A stretch of DNA of 37,799 nt, taken from contig JBAZEP010000014.1 of NCBI GenBank assembly GCA_041653835.1, positions 1-37,799 of the forward strand. Direction: 5' to 3'. The notes beneath the pieces were generated by a model. The model ran no database searches, had not been told where the DNA came from, and worked only from the letters and a program-made list of their open reading frames with translations. Position 1 is the stretch's first letter; each line of letters starts with the position of its first letter. The stretch comes from UBA10183 sp041653835 (GTDB taxonomy: Bacteria > Omnitrophota > Gorgyraeia > Gorgyraeales > Gorgyraeaceae). The translations under genes and the position numbers were made by a program. Positions 14,108-22,160 of the stretch are shown here, piece after piece.

Positions 14108-15673
14108 ATGTTGGATATATTAAAACCGGGAAGATATATAAACAGCGAATGGAACGCCGCGCATAAAGAATGGAAAAGCGGCTCACTAAAAATAGCGCTC
14201 GCTTTTCCTGACGTTTATGAAATAGGCATGAGCCATCTCGGGATGAGAATTCTCTACGGGATATTGAACAGGGAAAAAGACGTAATCTGTGAACGGACAT
14301 TTGCTCCGTGGCCCGACATGGAAAAAAGATTGAGAGACAGGAAAGAGGATCTTTCATCGCTTGAATCCAGGCATGCCCTGAAAGACTTTGACGTGATAGG
14401 TTTTTCTTTGCAGTATGAGATGAGCTACGCGGATGTTTTGAATATGCTGGACCTCGGCGGGATAAGGCCGTGTTCATCGGAAAGAGGGGGCAATGACCCT
14501 ATTGTAATAGCAGGCGGGCCATGCGCGTTCAATCCCGAACCGCTTTCTGATTTTATAGACGCGTTCATAATCGGAGAGGCGGAAGAAGCTATCCTGGAAG
14601 CCGTAAAAATAATCAAAGCGGCCGGAGAGAAGGGCGGCAGGTCAAAGAGCCGCGTCTTGAAAGAACTCTCCGGGATAGAAGGCGTTTATGTACCGGCTTA
14701 TAAGAAAGACGTTGTTATAAAACGGTTCGTCAAGGATATGGACAGTTCTTATTTCCCGACGGATATAATCGTGCCTTATATACAGATCGTGCATGACAGG
14801 ATCGGCATAGAGATAATGCGCGGGTGTCCGCATAGATGCAAGTTTTGCCAGGCATGCAAGATCTTCCAGCCTTTAAGGATCAGGTCCGTAGACAGGATCA
14901 TGGAGATAGCGGAGGAGTCCGTTAAAAACACCGGCTATGAGGAGATATCGTTGTTGTCTCTTTCGTCCGGGGATTATCCCCATATCGAGGAACTGGCCGC
15001 GAGGCTCGAAGAAAAATTCAAACCGCTAGGCGTGAAAATATCCCTGCCTTCTTTAAGAGTGGGCAGTTTCGAGGAGCGCAAAGGCATGGACACATTGAGG
15101 AGGGCGGGGCTTACTTTTGCCCCAGAGGCCGGCAGCGAACGCCTGAGGAAAACCCTGGACAAAAAAATAACCGATGCCGAGATAGTGGAAAAATCCAGGG
15201 CCGCGTTAAGCGCCGGATGGAGGAAGGTAAAGCTTTATTTCATGATAGGCCTCCCGGGAGAAACATTTGAGGATGTAGACGCCATTATCGGGCTGGCGGG
15301 AAAGATAAAGAACGTAAATTTAAGCGTAAACCCGTTCATCCCAAAACCTCATTCCGGCTTTGAGAGGGAAGGCATGGAGGGGATGGAAACATTGAAGGAG
15401 AAACAGAGATATCTGGGTTCGAAGCGTAATCTAAAGATCACTTTTCACAGCCCGGAAACCGGCAGGATAGAGGCGGCGCTGGCGAGGGGCGACAGGTCCG
15501 TGGGCAGGGTTGTTTTGAAGGCATGGGAAAAAGGCTTAAAACTCCAGGCATGGACGGAAAATTTTAATTATAGTGGATGGGAGCAGGCTTTCCTTGAAAC
15601 CGGCATCGACCCAGAGGTTTATTTGAAGAAGAAAGAAGCGGATGAGATATTGCCGTGGGATTTCATAAAATAA
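14108..15673 (+). CDS. TIGR03960-type radical SAM protein with B12-binding-like domain
   Basis: A 521-residue protein. The N-terminal part has the B12-binding-like fold signature 'KIALAFPDVYEIGMSHLGMR' and 'PIVIAGGPCAFNPEPLSD'. The radical SAM core has 'RGCPHRCKFCQACKIFQP', giving the Cys-x3-Cys-x2-Cys [4Fe-4S] triad, then 'GLTFAPEAGSERLRKTLDKK' and 'KVKLYFMIGLPGETFEDVD'. The C-terminal block with 'SPETGRIEAALARGDRSVG' and 'WTENFNYSGWEQAF' is typical of TIGR03960. These proteins usually neighbour or are fused to DUF2344 (TIGR03936), whose short homologue lies at 28517. The biochemical reaction is not established here. The ATG follows the GGAGAGGCGG tail of palindrome P3. Confidence 0.88.
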   Translation: MLDILKPGRYINSEWNAAHKEWKSGSLKIALAFPDVYEIGMSHLGMRILYGILNREKDVICERTFAPWPDMEKRLRDRKEDLSSLESRHALKDFDVIGFSLQYEMSYADVLNMLDLGGIRPCSSERGGNDPIVIAGGPCAFNPEPLSDFIDAFIIGEAEEAILEAVKIIKAAGEKGGRSKSRVLKELSGIEGVYVPAYKKDVVIKRFVKDMDSSYFPTDIIVPYIQIVHDRIGIEIMRGCPHRCKFCQACKIFQPLRIRSVDRIMEIAEESVKNTGYEEISLLSLSSGDYPHIEELAARLEEKFKPLGVKISLPSLRVGSFEERKGMDTLRRAGLTFAPEAGSERLRKTLDKKITDAEIVEKSRAALSAGWRKVKLYFMIGLPGETFEDVDAIIGLAGKIKNVNLSVNPFIPKPHSGFEREGMEGMETLKEKQRYLGSKRNLKITFHSPETGRIEAALARGDRSVGRVVLKAWEKGLKLQAWTENFNYSGWEQAFLETGIDPEVYLKKKEADEILPWDFIK

Positions 15674-15679
15674 CCTTAC

Positions 15680-15708
15680 TTGAACTTACGCGGATTGTAT
15701 TGTATACT
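15680..15708 (+). promoter_or_regulatory. Sigma70 promoter for the GGDEF/pilT operon
   Basis: TTGAAC at 15680-15685, 17 bases, TATACT at 15703-15708, just after the radical SAM gene. It leaves a leader of about 83 bases before the ATG at 15798. Confidence 0.83.
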
Positions 15709-15763
15709 TTAAATTAACTAAGGTCCCTCGCCGTTATGTTCAAAAGACTACGGCTGCTCGGGA

Positions 15764-15788
15764 TCAAATTTTGTTTCACAAAATTTGA
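15764..15788 (+). other. Leader hairpin before the GGDEF gene
   Basis: TCAAATTTTG at 15764-15773 pairs with CAAAATTTGA at 15779-15788 around a 5-base loop. The right arm ends at the start of the GAGAGG ribosome site of the gene at 15798. It could affect translation. No known riboswitch pattern was recognised in the leader (15709-15797). Confidence 0.5.
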
Positions 15789-15797
15789 GAGGCGCAT

Positions 15798-17162
15798 ATG
15801 TTGAATTTATTCAAAGATATGTCGATGGTTCCCAAAGGCCTTAGATATAAAACCATGATAGCCTTTTCTCTTATGTCGCTTATCCCTATACTGGTGTGCG
15901 CCTGGCTTATCCTGACGTATATATTCCCCAACATAACTTTATTTTTTGGGCTTACTCTGACCAATATAAGTTTTATATTGGTCATATCTATATTTATATC
16001 CCTGTTGGGGCTTTATATAACAAAAGAAATGATAGACCCCGTCATACAGATAGCGGAGAACGCCAGGATAATAGCGAAAGGCGATATGACCAGAAGTATT
16101 AATATAAACAGGGAAGACGAAGTAGGCGACCTGGGCAAGTCTTTGAATATCATGACGCAGAAAATAAAAGATAACATAGAAGAGCTGAAGGCTTACGGCG
16201 AAAGGACGAGCATTATAAATCTGGAAATAAACAAAAAGATAGCCGCGCTTTCCGGGCTTCTGCAGATAGGCAACCTGATTTCATCTTCGAAAGACTTGAG
16301 CAGTATATTGGACTTTATAATGCGCAAGGTATCCGAGTTGGAAAACAATTCCTGCTCATTGCTGCTGCTCATAGATGAGGCATCAAAAGACTATATAATA
16401 GTGTCCAGCTGTAATATCGATAACAGCAAATTGCCGGGATCGAAGATTAAACAGCACGAAATAGCCGCCGGGGAACTGGCCAAAAAAATAGGGTTGAAAA
16501 ATATCATAACCATGCCTGTAACGTGCGCCGGGAAATTATGCGGGTTGCTCGTGGTGGGAAATAACGAAAAAGATTTTATTTTCGCGGACGACGAAAAAGA
16601 AGTCCTGAAAGTATTCGCCAGGCAGGTATCCATAGCCGTGGAAAATGACATCCTCATCAAAAAGACAAAAGAACTTTCCATAAGGGATGAAGTGACCTGT
16701 CTCTATAATAATAATTACATGAAGTCCAGGCTGGAAGAAGAGATAAGGCGCGCCCTGGCCTACCAAAGGCCTTGCGGTTATCTTCTGGTAGACATGGATG
16801 ATTTTAAGGGATTTCATTCGGCTTACGGCGAGATGAAGTCACAGGCTGTCCTGAAGGAGATCAGCGCTGTGCTGCAGGGTTCGGTTACGGAGATCGACAG
16901 GGTGGGCCGCCTGGGAGACGACAGGTTCGTGGTCATATTGCCGGAGAAAAATAAAAGACAGTCCGCCCATATAGCGGAAGAAATAAGGAAAAAGATAGAG
17001 GAAACGCTCGGCAAGTCTGCGGGATCGGACAAGCCGCTGACTGTATCGATAGGAGTGAGCGAGAATCCGATAGACGGTTCAACCGCAGACGAGCTCATGG
17101 AAAAAGCCGAGAGGCTTGTGCGCAACGCGAAAAGCCTTGGAAAGAACAGGGTAGCGGTCTAA
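15798..17162 (+). CDS. Membrane HAMP-GAF-GGDEF protein with degenerate GGDEF site
   Basis: A 454-residue protein. Two membrane helices (about residues 18-42 and 48-75) are followed by a HAMP linker ('MIDPVIQIAENARIIAKGDM'), a GAF-like domain (about 150-290) and a C-terminal GGDEF domain starting at 'SIRDEVTCLYNNNYMKSRLE'. The signature loop reads Gly373-Asp-Asp-Arg-Phe377 ('RLGDDRFVVILPE') in place of GGDEF, with the catalytic Glu replaced by Arg. The upstream metal-site region keeps Asp332-Met-Asp334 but lacks the usual N-D-x-x-G-H. The C-terminal 'KPLTVSIGVS' strand is intact. It therefore probably senses or docks rather than makes c-di-GMP. The next gene is pilT, suggesting a pilus control role. 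Its stop is the first TAA of palindrome P4. Confidence 0.85.
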   Translation: MLNLFKDMSMVPKGLRYKTMIAFSLMSLIPILVCAWLILTYIFPNITLFFGLTLTNISFILVISIFISLLGLYITKEMIDPVIQIAENARIIAKGDMTRSININREDEVGDLGKSLNIMTQKIKDNIEELKAYGERTSIINLEINKKIAALSGLLQIGNLISSSKDLSSILDFIMRKVSELENNSCSLLLLIDEASKDYIIVSSCNIDNSKLPGSKIKQHEIAAGELAKKIGLKNIITMPVTCAGKLCGLLVVGNNEKDFIFADDEKEVLKVFARQVSIAVENDILIKKTKELSIRDEVTCLYNNNYMKSRLEEEIRRALAYQRPCGYLLVDMDDFKGFHSAYGEMKSQAVLKEISAVLQGSVTEIDRVGRLGDDRFVVILPEKNKRQSAHIAEEIRKKIEETLGKSAGSDKPLTVSIGVSENPIDGSTADELMEKAERLVRNAKSLGKNRVAV

Positions 17163-17197
17163 TGTTACATTTTGACACTGTCATAATGTAACATTAG
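17159..17197 (+). repeat. GACACTGTC-core palindrome P4 (end of GGDEF gene)
   Basis: Arms CTAATGTTACATT and complement flank TGACA-C-TGTCA; 18 of 19 pairs match. The TAA at 17160-17162 is the stop of the GGDEF gene. The pilT ATG follows 17 bases after the palindrome. Confidence 0.92.
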
Positions 17198-17214
17198 GGT
17201 CAAGGGAGAGTAAA

Positions 17215-18282
17215 ATGACGATAGACATGACTCAATTATTGAAAGACGTTGTTCAAAAGGGCGCGTCTGACCTGCATCTGGGCGCGGGCACAGAGCCGCA
17301 TATCAGGCTGGATGGCGCTCTTATGCCCATAGACGGTGTGATACTGGACGGCCCGGCAGTGAAAAGCCTTGTGTATTCAATACTCACGGATGAGCAAAAG
17401 GCCAGGCTCGAAAGGGACAAGGAACTGGACTTCGCGTTTACGATACCGGGCGTGAGCAGGTTCAGGGTAAATGTATTTTTCCAGAGAGGATACGTAGGCG
17501 CGGCTATCAGGGCGCTTCCTTTCAAGATAATGAATTTCGAGGAATGCGGGCTTCCGGTTACCGTGGTCAGGGATTTTTGCAACAGACAAAAAGGCCTGGT
17601 GCTTGTCACAGGCGCTACCGGCAGCGGAAAATCCACGAGCCTCGCCTCAATGATAGATTATATAAATACGAACAGGGACTGCCATATAATAACCATCGAG
17701 GATCCGATAGAGTATGTGCACTCGAATAAAAAATCCATAATAGACCAGAGAGAGGTCGGCGCGGATACGCATTCTTTCGGCCAGGGGCTTAAACATATGC
17801 TGAGAGAGGACCCTGATGTTATCCTTATAGGAGAGATGAGAGACCTTGAGACGATAGAAGCGGCGCTTGTTATCGCGGAAACCGGGCACCTGGTTTTCGC
17901 GACGCTCCATACCTCGGACAGCGCGCAGACCATAAACCGCATCATAGATGTATTCCCTTCGAGGCAGCAGGCGCAGGTCAGGACACAGCTTTCTTTTGTG
18001 CTGCTCGGCGTATTGTCTCAGCAGTTATTGCCGCGTAAAAGCGGGAACGGCAGGATACTCGCGGTCGAGGTACTGGTGGCGAACAGCGCGATAAAGAGCA
18101 TGGTGCGGGAATCAAAGATCCATCAGCTGTATTCCGTAATACAAACGGGCCAAAAAGAGAATATGCAGACCATGAACCAGGCGCTTTTCGGGTTATGCAA
18201 AAAAGGCGATATCTCGGAAGAAGAAGCGCTGGCGAGCACGGTGGAAGTACAGGATTTGGAGAGGATGCTGCGTGGCAAATAG
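17215..18282 (+). CDS. pilT: Type IV pilus retraction ATPase PilT
   Basis: A 355-residue hexameric secretion ATPase of the PilT type, which depolymerises pili and powers twitching. The N-terminal 'GASDLHLGAGTEPHIRLDG' is the usual PAS-like opening. Walker A is at residues 133-141 ('GATGSGKST'). The Asp box is 'HIITIEDPIEYVHSNKKS', Walker B 'DPDVILIGEMRDLETIEAAL' and the His box 'HLVFATLHTSDSAQTINRII'. Length and motifs match PilT rather than PilB, as it lacks the zinc-binding Cys cluster and the MshEN domain. It heads the pilus cluster; the next gene overlaps its end by 11 bases. Confidence 0.95.
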   Translation: MTIDMTQLLKDVVQKGASDLHLGAGTEPHIRLDGALMPIDGVILDGPAVKSLVYSILTDEQKARLERDKELDFAFTIPGVSRFRVNVFFQRGYVGAAIRALPFKIMNFEECGLPVTVVRDFCNRQKGLVLVTGATGSGKSTSLASMIDYINTNRDCHIITIEDPIEYVHSNKKSIIDQREVGADTHSFGQGLKHMLREDPDVILIGEMRDLETIEAALVIAETGHLVFATLHTSDSAQTINRIIDVFPSRQQAQVRTQLSFVLLGVLSQQLLPRKSGNGRILAVEVLVANSAIKSMVRESKIHQLYSVIQTGQKENMQTMNQALFGLCKKGDISEEEALASTVEVQDLERMLRGK

Positions 18283-18709
18283 GATCAACCTTAAACAACT
18301 GGGCGAGCTTTTGGTGGAAATGAACCTTATAACATCCGACCAGCTCAAGCGCGCGCTGGAGACGCAGAAGGATAAGGGCGGACTGCTGGGCCAGGTGCTT
18401 GTCGATCTTGGTTATGTAAGCGAAGAGGCTATTGCCCAGGCTATTACAGCCCAATATGGTTTCCCGTACCTGCCGCTCGAGAGTTACGAGATTGACGCGG
18501 AAATCGTGAAGATAGTCCCTAAAAATGTAGCCGTGCAGTATTGCCTTATCCCGGTGGATAAAATAGGCACCAATCTTACGATAGCGATGGCGAATCCGCT
18601 GAACAGCCAGGCAGTGGAGGATATCGCGCTTTTGTCCGGATTATATGTACAGCTTTTTGTGAGCACGGCGAGCGATATTAAGAAAGCGATAGAGAAATAT
18701 TACAAATAA
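18272..18709 (+). CDS. Free-standing MshEN (GspE N-terminal) domain protein
   Basis: A 145-residue protein consisting only of the MshEN/T2SSE_N domain. Two tandem c-di-GMP-binding-like motifs are visible: 'QLGELLVEMNLITSDQLKRA' with LETQ after it, and 'LLGQVLVDLGYVSEEAIAQA' with ITAQYG after it. The trailing small domain ('DKIGTNLTIAMANPLNSQAV') also matches the N-terminus of PilB-type ATPases, but there is no ATPase part. The start is a GTG at 18272 inside pilT. It could be a c-di-GMP-responsive adaptor for the pilus motor, or the surviving front half of a third ATPase gene cut short by the repeat region that follows (18713-18797). Confidence 0.82.
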   Translation: MANRINLKQLGELLVEMNLITSDQLKRALETQKDKGGLLGQVLVDLGYVSEEAIAQAITAQYGFPYLPLESYEIDAEIVKIVPKNVAVQYCLIPVDKIGTNLTIAMANPLNSQAVEDIALLSGLYVQLFVSTASDIKKAIEKYYK

Positions 18710-18712
18710 AGG

Positions 18713-18797
18713 TTCTCGACTAAGCTGACGTTGATAGATGTGATGTTCGCTCGAACAATATTCTTCGAGCGAACGAGCGAAGCGAGAGAGTCGAGAA
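18713..18797 (+). repeat. Nested inverted repeats between MshEN gene and pilB
   Basis: Outer arms TTCTCGACT (18713-18721) and AGTCGAGAA (18789-18797), and inner arms GTTCGCTCGAA (18745-18755) and TTCGAGCGAAC (18764-18774), are each perfectly complementary. The flanking GAGCGAAGCGAGAG stretch is a low-complexity purine-rich repeat. There is no T-tract. It fills the gap between two homologous domains and may be a mobile or recombination-derived element. Confidence 0.75.
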
Positions 18798-18804
18798 ATA
18801 AAAT

Positions 18805-20523
18805 ATGTCTTCACTCAGAGAACGCCTGATAGAATTACTCATAAGCAATAAAATCATATCCAAATCCCATTTGGACAAGGCATTGAAGATCCAGAAAGAG
18901 AAAGGCGGTTCCCTCAAAAATATCCTTGTCCAATCCGGTTTTGTGACGGAAAAAGACCTGATGTCCGTATTGAGCCAGGGCCTGGGCATCCCTCCCATAT
19001 CGCTGGCGCGTTTTAAAATAGACCCGGAACTTTTAAAACTTATCCCGCGCGAAGCGGCAAATAAATACCAGATAATGCCTGTGTCAAAGGTCGGCAAAAT
19101 GCTTACGATCGCCATGACCGACCCTTTGAACATATTCGCGATAGACGACCTCAGGTCCCTTACCGGATTCGATATAGGTACTATTATCGCTTCGCAAAAA
19201 GAAATCCAGGACGCGATAGACCAGTATTACGGGGAGACTACGCGCGAGGCCATAGAAGAATTGATGGAAGACATGAAAACCCAGGAAATAGAGATCATCC
19301 AGGTAGGAGAGGAAGAGCAGAGCGTAGACTCCGAAAAGCTCTTCAGGCTGGTGGAAGAGGCGCCTGTGGTAAAACTGACGAATATGATATTGGAGAACGG
19401 CATACGCGCGCGCTCCAGCGACATACTTATAGAGCCGATGGAGAATTCGGTGCGTGTCCGTTACAGGGTGGACGGTATTTTGAAAGAAGCGGAGTCCCTG
19501 CCGAAAAATATGCATGAGCCGGTAGTTTCGAGGATAAAGGTCATGTCCGAATTGAACATCGCGGAACGCCGCCTTCCCCAGGACGGCAGGTTCAGGTTGA
19601 GCGTCAATAATAATGACGTGGATTTCAGGGTAAGCATCCTGCCTTCAAGCAAGGGCGAAAAAGTAGCGCTGAGGATATTGGACAAATCGCAGGGCATACT
19701 GGACCTCGATAAGCTGGGATTCGACTCCGATATGCTTGATAAGATGAGGAAATGCGCGTCCAGGCCCCATGGCATGATACTTGTCTGCGGTCCGACAGGG
19801 AGCGGAAAAACCACGACGCTGTATTCTCTGATGAAATATGTCCATACGCCAGAAAAAAATATCATAACGGTCGAGGACCCCATAGAATACCAGATACAGG
19901 GCATTAACCAGGTTACCGCCAGGGCAGAGGCGGGCCTGACATTCGCGAGCGCGTTGAGATCGATATTAAGGCAGGATCCGGACGTGATAATGATAGGGGA
20001 AATAAGGGATTTCGATACCGTCGATATAGCGATAAAATCCGCGCTTACCGGCCATCTCGTATTGAGTACACTTCATACAACCACTGCCCCGGGTTCGGTG
20101 GTAAGGCTCATAAACATGGGCTGCGAACCTTTCCTGATAAGTTCTTCCCTTATCGCGATAATCGCCCAGAGGCTTGTACGAAGATTGTGCCCCAGGTGCA
20201 GGGAGGTTTATAAACCCGGGGATGTCCTGTGCACCAAACTTGGCATAGATTGCAAAAAGATGAAAGACGTCTCGTTTTACAGGGCAAAAGGCTGTAAGAG
20301 TTGTTTGAATTCCGGCTATTCCGGCAGGGTAGGCATATGCGAAGTACTCCCGCTTACACCCGCCATAAGGGACCTTGTTTTGAAACGCGCAAGAGAAAAC
20401 GAACTGAAACAGACAGCCAGGAACGAGGGCATGAGGACATTGCGTGAAGACGGTATCGCAAAGGTCCTGGCAGGCGTCACAAGCCTGGAAGAAATATTGC
20501 GCGTAACAGCTGCGGACGAGTAA
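18805..20523 (+). CDS. pilB: Type IV pilus/type II secretion assembly ATPase (PilB/GspE), copy 1
   Basis: A 572-residue assembly ATPase. An N-terminal MshEN domain (about residues 1-150) is followed by a linker rich in acidic residues and the ATPase core. Walker A is at residues 329-337 ('GPTGSGKTT'), with 'NIITVEDPIEYQIQGINQV', 'LRQDPDVIMIGEIRDFDTVD' and 'HLVLSTLHTTTAPGSVVRLI'. A tetracysteine zinc site ('RLCPRCREVYKPGD' with 'GCKSCLNSGYSGRVGICEVL') marks PilB/GspE rather than PilT. It would extrude pilin subunits through PilC. The MshEN motif lacks the key Gly residues of motif I, so c-di-GMP binding is doubtful. Confidence 0.92.
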   Translation: MSSLRERLIELLISNKIISKSHLDKALKIQKEKGGSLKNILVQSGFVTEKDLMSVLSQGLGIPPISLARFKIDPELLKLIPREAANKYQIMPVSKVGKMLTIAMTDPLNIFAIDDLRSLTGFDIGTIIASQKEIQDAIDQYYGETTREAIEELMEDMKTQEIEIIQVGEEEQSVDSEKLFRLVEEAPVVKLTNMILENGIRARSSDILIEPMENSVRVRYRVDGILKEAESLPKNMHEPVVSRIKVMSELNIAERRLPQDGRFRLSVNNNDVDFRVSILPSSKGEKVALRILDKSQGILDLDKLGFDSDMLDKMRKCASRPHGMILVCGPTGSGKTTTLYSLMKYVHTPEKNIITVEDPIEYQIQGINQVTARAEAGLTFASALRSILRQDPDVIMIGEIRDFDTVDIAIKSALTGHLVLSTLHTTTAPGSVVRLINMGCEPFLISSSLIAIIAQRLVRRLCPRCREVYKPGDVLCTKLGIDCKKMKDVSFYRAKGCKSCLNSGYSGRVGICEVLPLTPAIRDLVLKRARENELKQTARNEGMRTLREDGIAKVLAGVTSLEEILRVTAADE

Positions 20524-20528
20524 CAGTT

Positions 20529-22157
20529 ATGGCGAAATCATTAAAAGACAGATTAATAGAGGCGCTGGTAGAAAGCAAACTCATAGCGCAGAAAGACCTT
20601 GAAAAAGCAAGGGACATCCAGGCCAAAGACGGCACGAGCCTCAGCAAGATACTGGTTCGCGAAGGCATGCTGAACGAAAAAGATCTGATGTCCGTCATGA
20701 GCAGGGAGCTTAACATACCGGCTGTCAACCTCTCGAAGTATAAGATAGACAAGGATTACGTCAAACTCATACCCGAGGCAATGGCAAGGCAATACAAGGT
20801 CATTGCCATAAGCAGGTTTTCCAACGCCCTGGTGGTCGCCATGGCGGATCCCCTGAACATATTCGCGATAGATGATCTTAAAGAACTCACGAAATTCGAT
20901 GTGGAGCCGGTACTGAGCACCGAGACCGATATATTGGATTCGATAGACAAGATGTATGGCAGAGACGACAGGTTCCTGTCCGATGTTATCAAGGATGCGC
21001 CGGAGTCAGGCCTGGAAGTCATAAACACCTCTAAAGAGGAATTCGACATCGGCGAAGCCGTGCTGGAAGGGGAGACCCCGCCTATCGTCAAGATGGTAAA
21101 TTTGATAATACAGGAGGCGCTGAGGAAAAGGGCTTCGGATATTCATGTGGAATCTGAAGAGGATTATCTCCGCGTGAGGTACCGGATAGACGGGAACCTG
21201 CAGGAGGCGTTGAAAATACCAAAGAAAAACCAGAACGCGGTGCTGGCAAGGCTGAAGATCATGTCAGGCATGAATATCACCGAGTCAAGGATGCCGCAGG
21301 ACGGGAGATTCAAGGTAAGGCTGCAGAAAAAAGAAGTGGATTTCAGGGTGTCGATGCTGCCCACGTCTTTTGGGGGAAAAGTGGTGTTGAGGGCGCTGGA
21401 TAAATCCAATCTTTCGATCGGCCTTGACTCGCTCGGTTTTTCCAGCGATACGCTTGCCAGGTTCAAAGAAGCCATAGCCAAGCCTTTCGGCATGATACTT
21501 GTGACAGGACCGACAGGCAGCGGTAAATCCACCACCCTTTATTCCGTGATAAACCAGATGAATACGCCAGAGAAGAACATCATAACAATAGAAGACCCGG
21601 TCGAATACCAGGTGGAGGGCATAACCCAGATACAGGCAAATCCGGACATCGGCCTTACTTTCGCCAACGGCCTGCGTTCGTTACTAAGGCAGAGCCCGGA
21701 TATTATAATGATAGGCGAGATAAGGGATTCCGAAACCGCGGATATAGCGATAAAGGCGTCCCTTACCGGACAAATGGTGTTGAGCACTCTCCATACCAAT
21801 GACGCGCCTACCGCTATCTCCAGGCTCATAGATATGGGCATTGAGCCTTTTTTGATAGCGTCGTCCGTCGTGCTGGTGGCGGCGCAGAGGTTATGCAGGG
21901 TGATATGCAAGGCCTGCAAGGGAAAGGGCTGTAAGAAATGTAATTCAACCGGTTATCTCGGCCGCATAGCCATACTAGAGGCGCTGGCCATCGATGACAA
22001 GATAAGGGAGATGATAATAGAGAATGCCTCAGTGGATGATATAAGGAGTTACGCCGTCTCAAAAGGCATGAAGACATTGCGCGACGACGGCATGGAAAAA
22101 TATAAAAACGGCATAACTACCATGGAAGAAGTTCTGCGCGTTACAACGGAAGAATAA
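20529..22157 (+). CDS. Type IV pilus/type II secretion assembly ATPase (PilB/GspE), copy 2
   Basis: A 542-residue paralogue starting six bases after copy 1. Order: MshEN domain (residues 1-150), linker, ATPase. Walker A starts at residue 327 ('GPTGSGKST'), and the Asp box ('IITIEDPVEYQVEGITQI'), Walker B ('SPDIIMIGEIRDSETAD') and His box ('MVLSTLHTNDAPTAISRLID') are all intact. The zinc site is compressed: 'RVICKACKGKGCKKCNSTGY' has the four Cys within about 14 residues, unlike copy 1. Both copies look active, so the cell may run two assembly motors, perhaps one each for the two pilins or for a pseudopilus. Confidence 0.9.
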   Translation: MAKSLKDRLIEALVESKLIAQKDLEKARDIQAKDGTSLSKILVREGMLNEKDLMSVMSRELNIPAVNLSKYKIDKDYVKLIPEAMARQYKVIAISRFSNALVVAMADPLNIFAIDDLKELTKFDVEPVLSTETDILDSIDKMYGRDDRFLSDVIKDAPESGLEVINTSKEEFDIGEAVLEGETPPIVKMVNLIIQEALRKRASDIHVESEEDYLRVRYRIDGNLQEALKIPKKNQNAVLARLKIMSGMNITESRMPQDGRFKVRLQKKEVDFRVSMLPTSFGGKVVLRALDKSNLSIGLDSLGFSSDTLARFKEAIAKPFGMILVTGPTGSGKSTTLYSVINQMNTPEKNIITIEDPVEYQVEGITQIQANPDIGLTFANGLRSLLRQSPDIIMIGEIRDSETADIAIKASLTGQMVLSTLHTNDAPTAISRLIDMGIEPFLIASSVVLVAAQRLCRVICKACKGKGCKKCNSTGYLGRIAILEALAIDDKIREMIIENASVDDIRSYAVSKGMKTLRDDGMEKYKNGITTMEEVLRVTTEE

Positions 22158-22160
22158 AAT

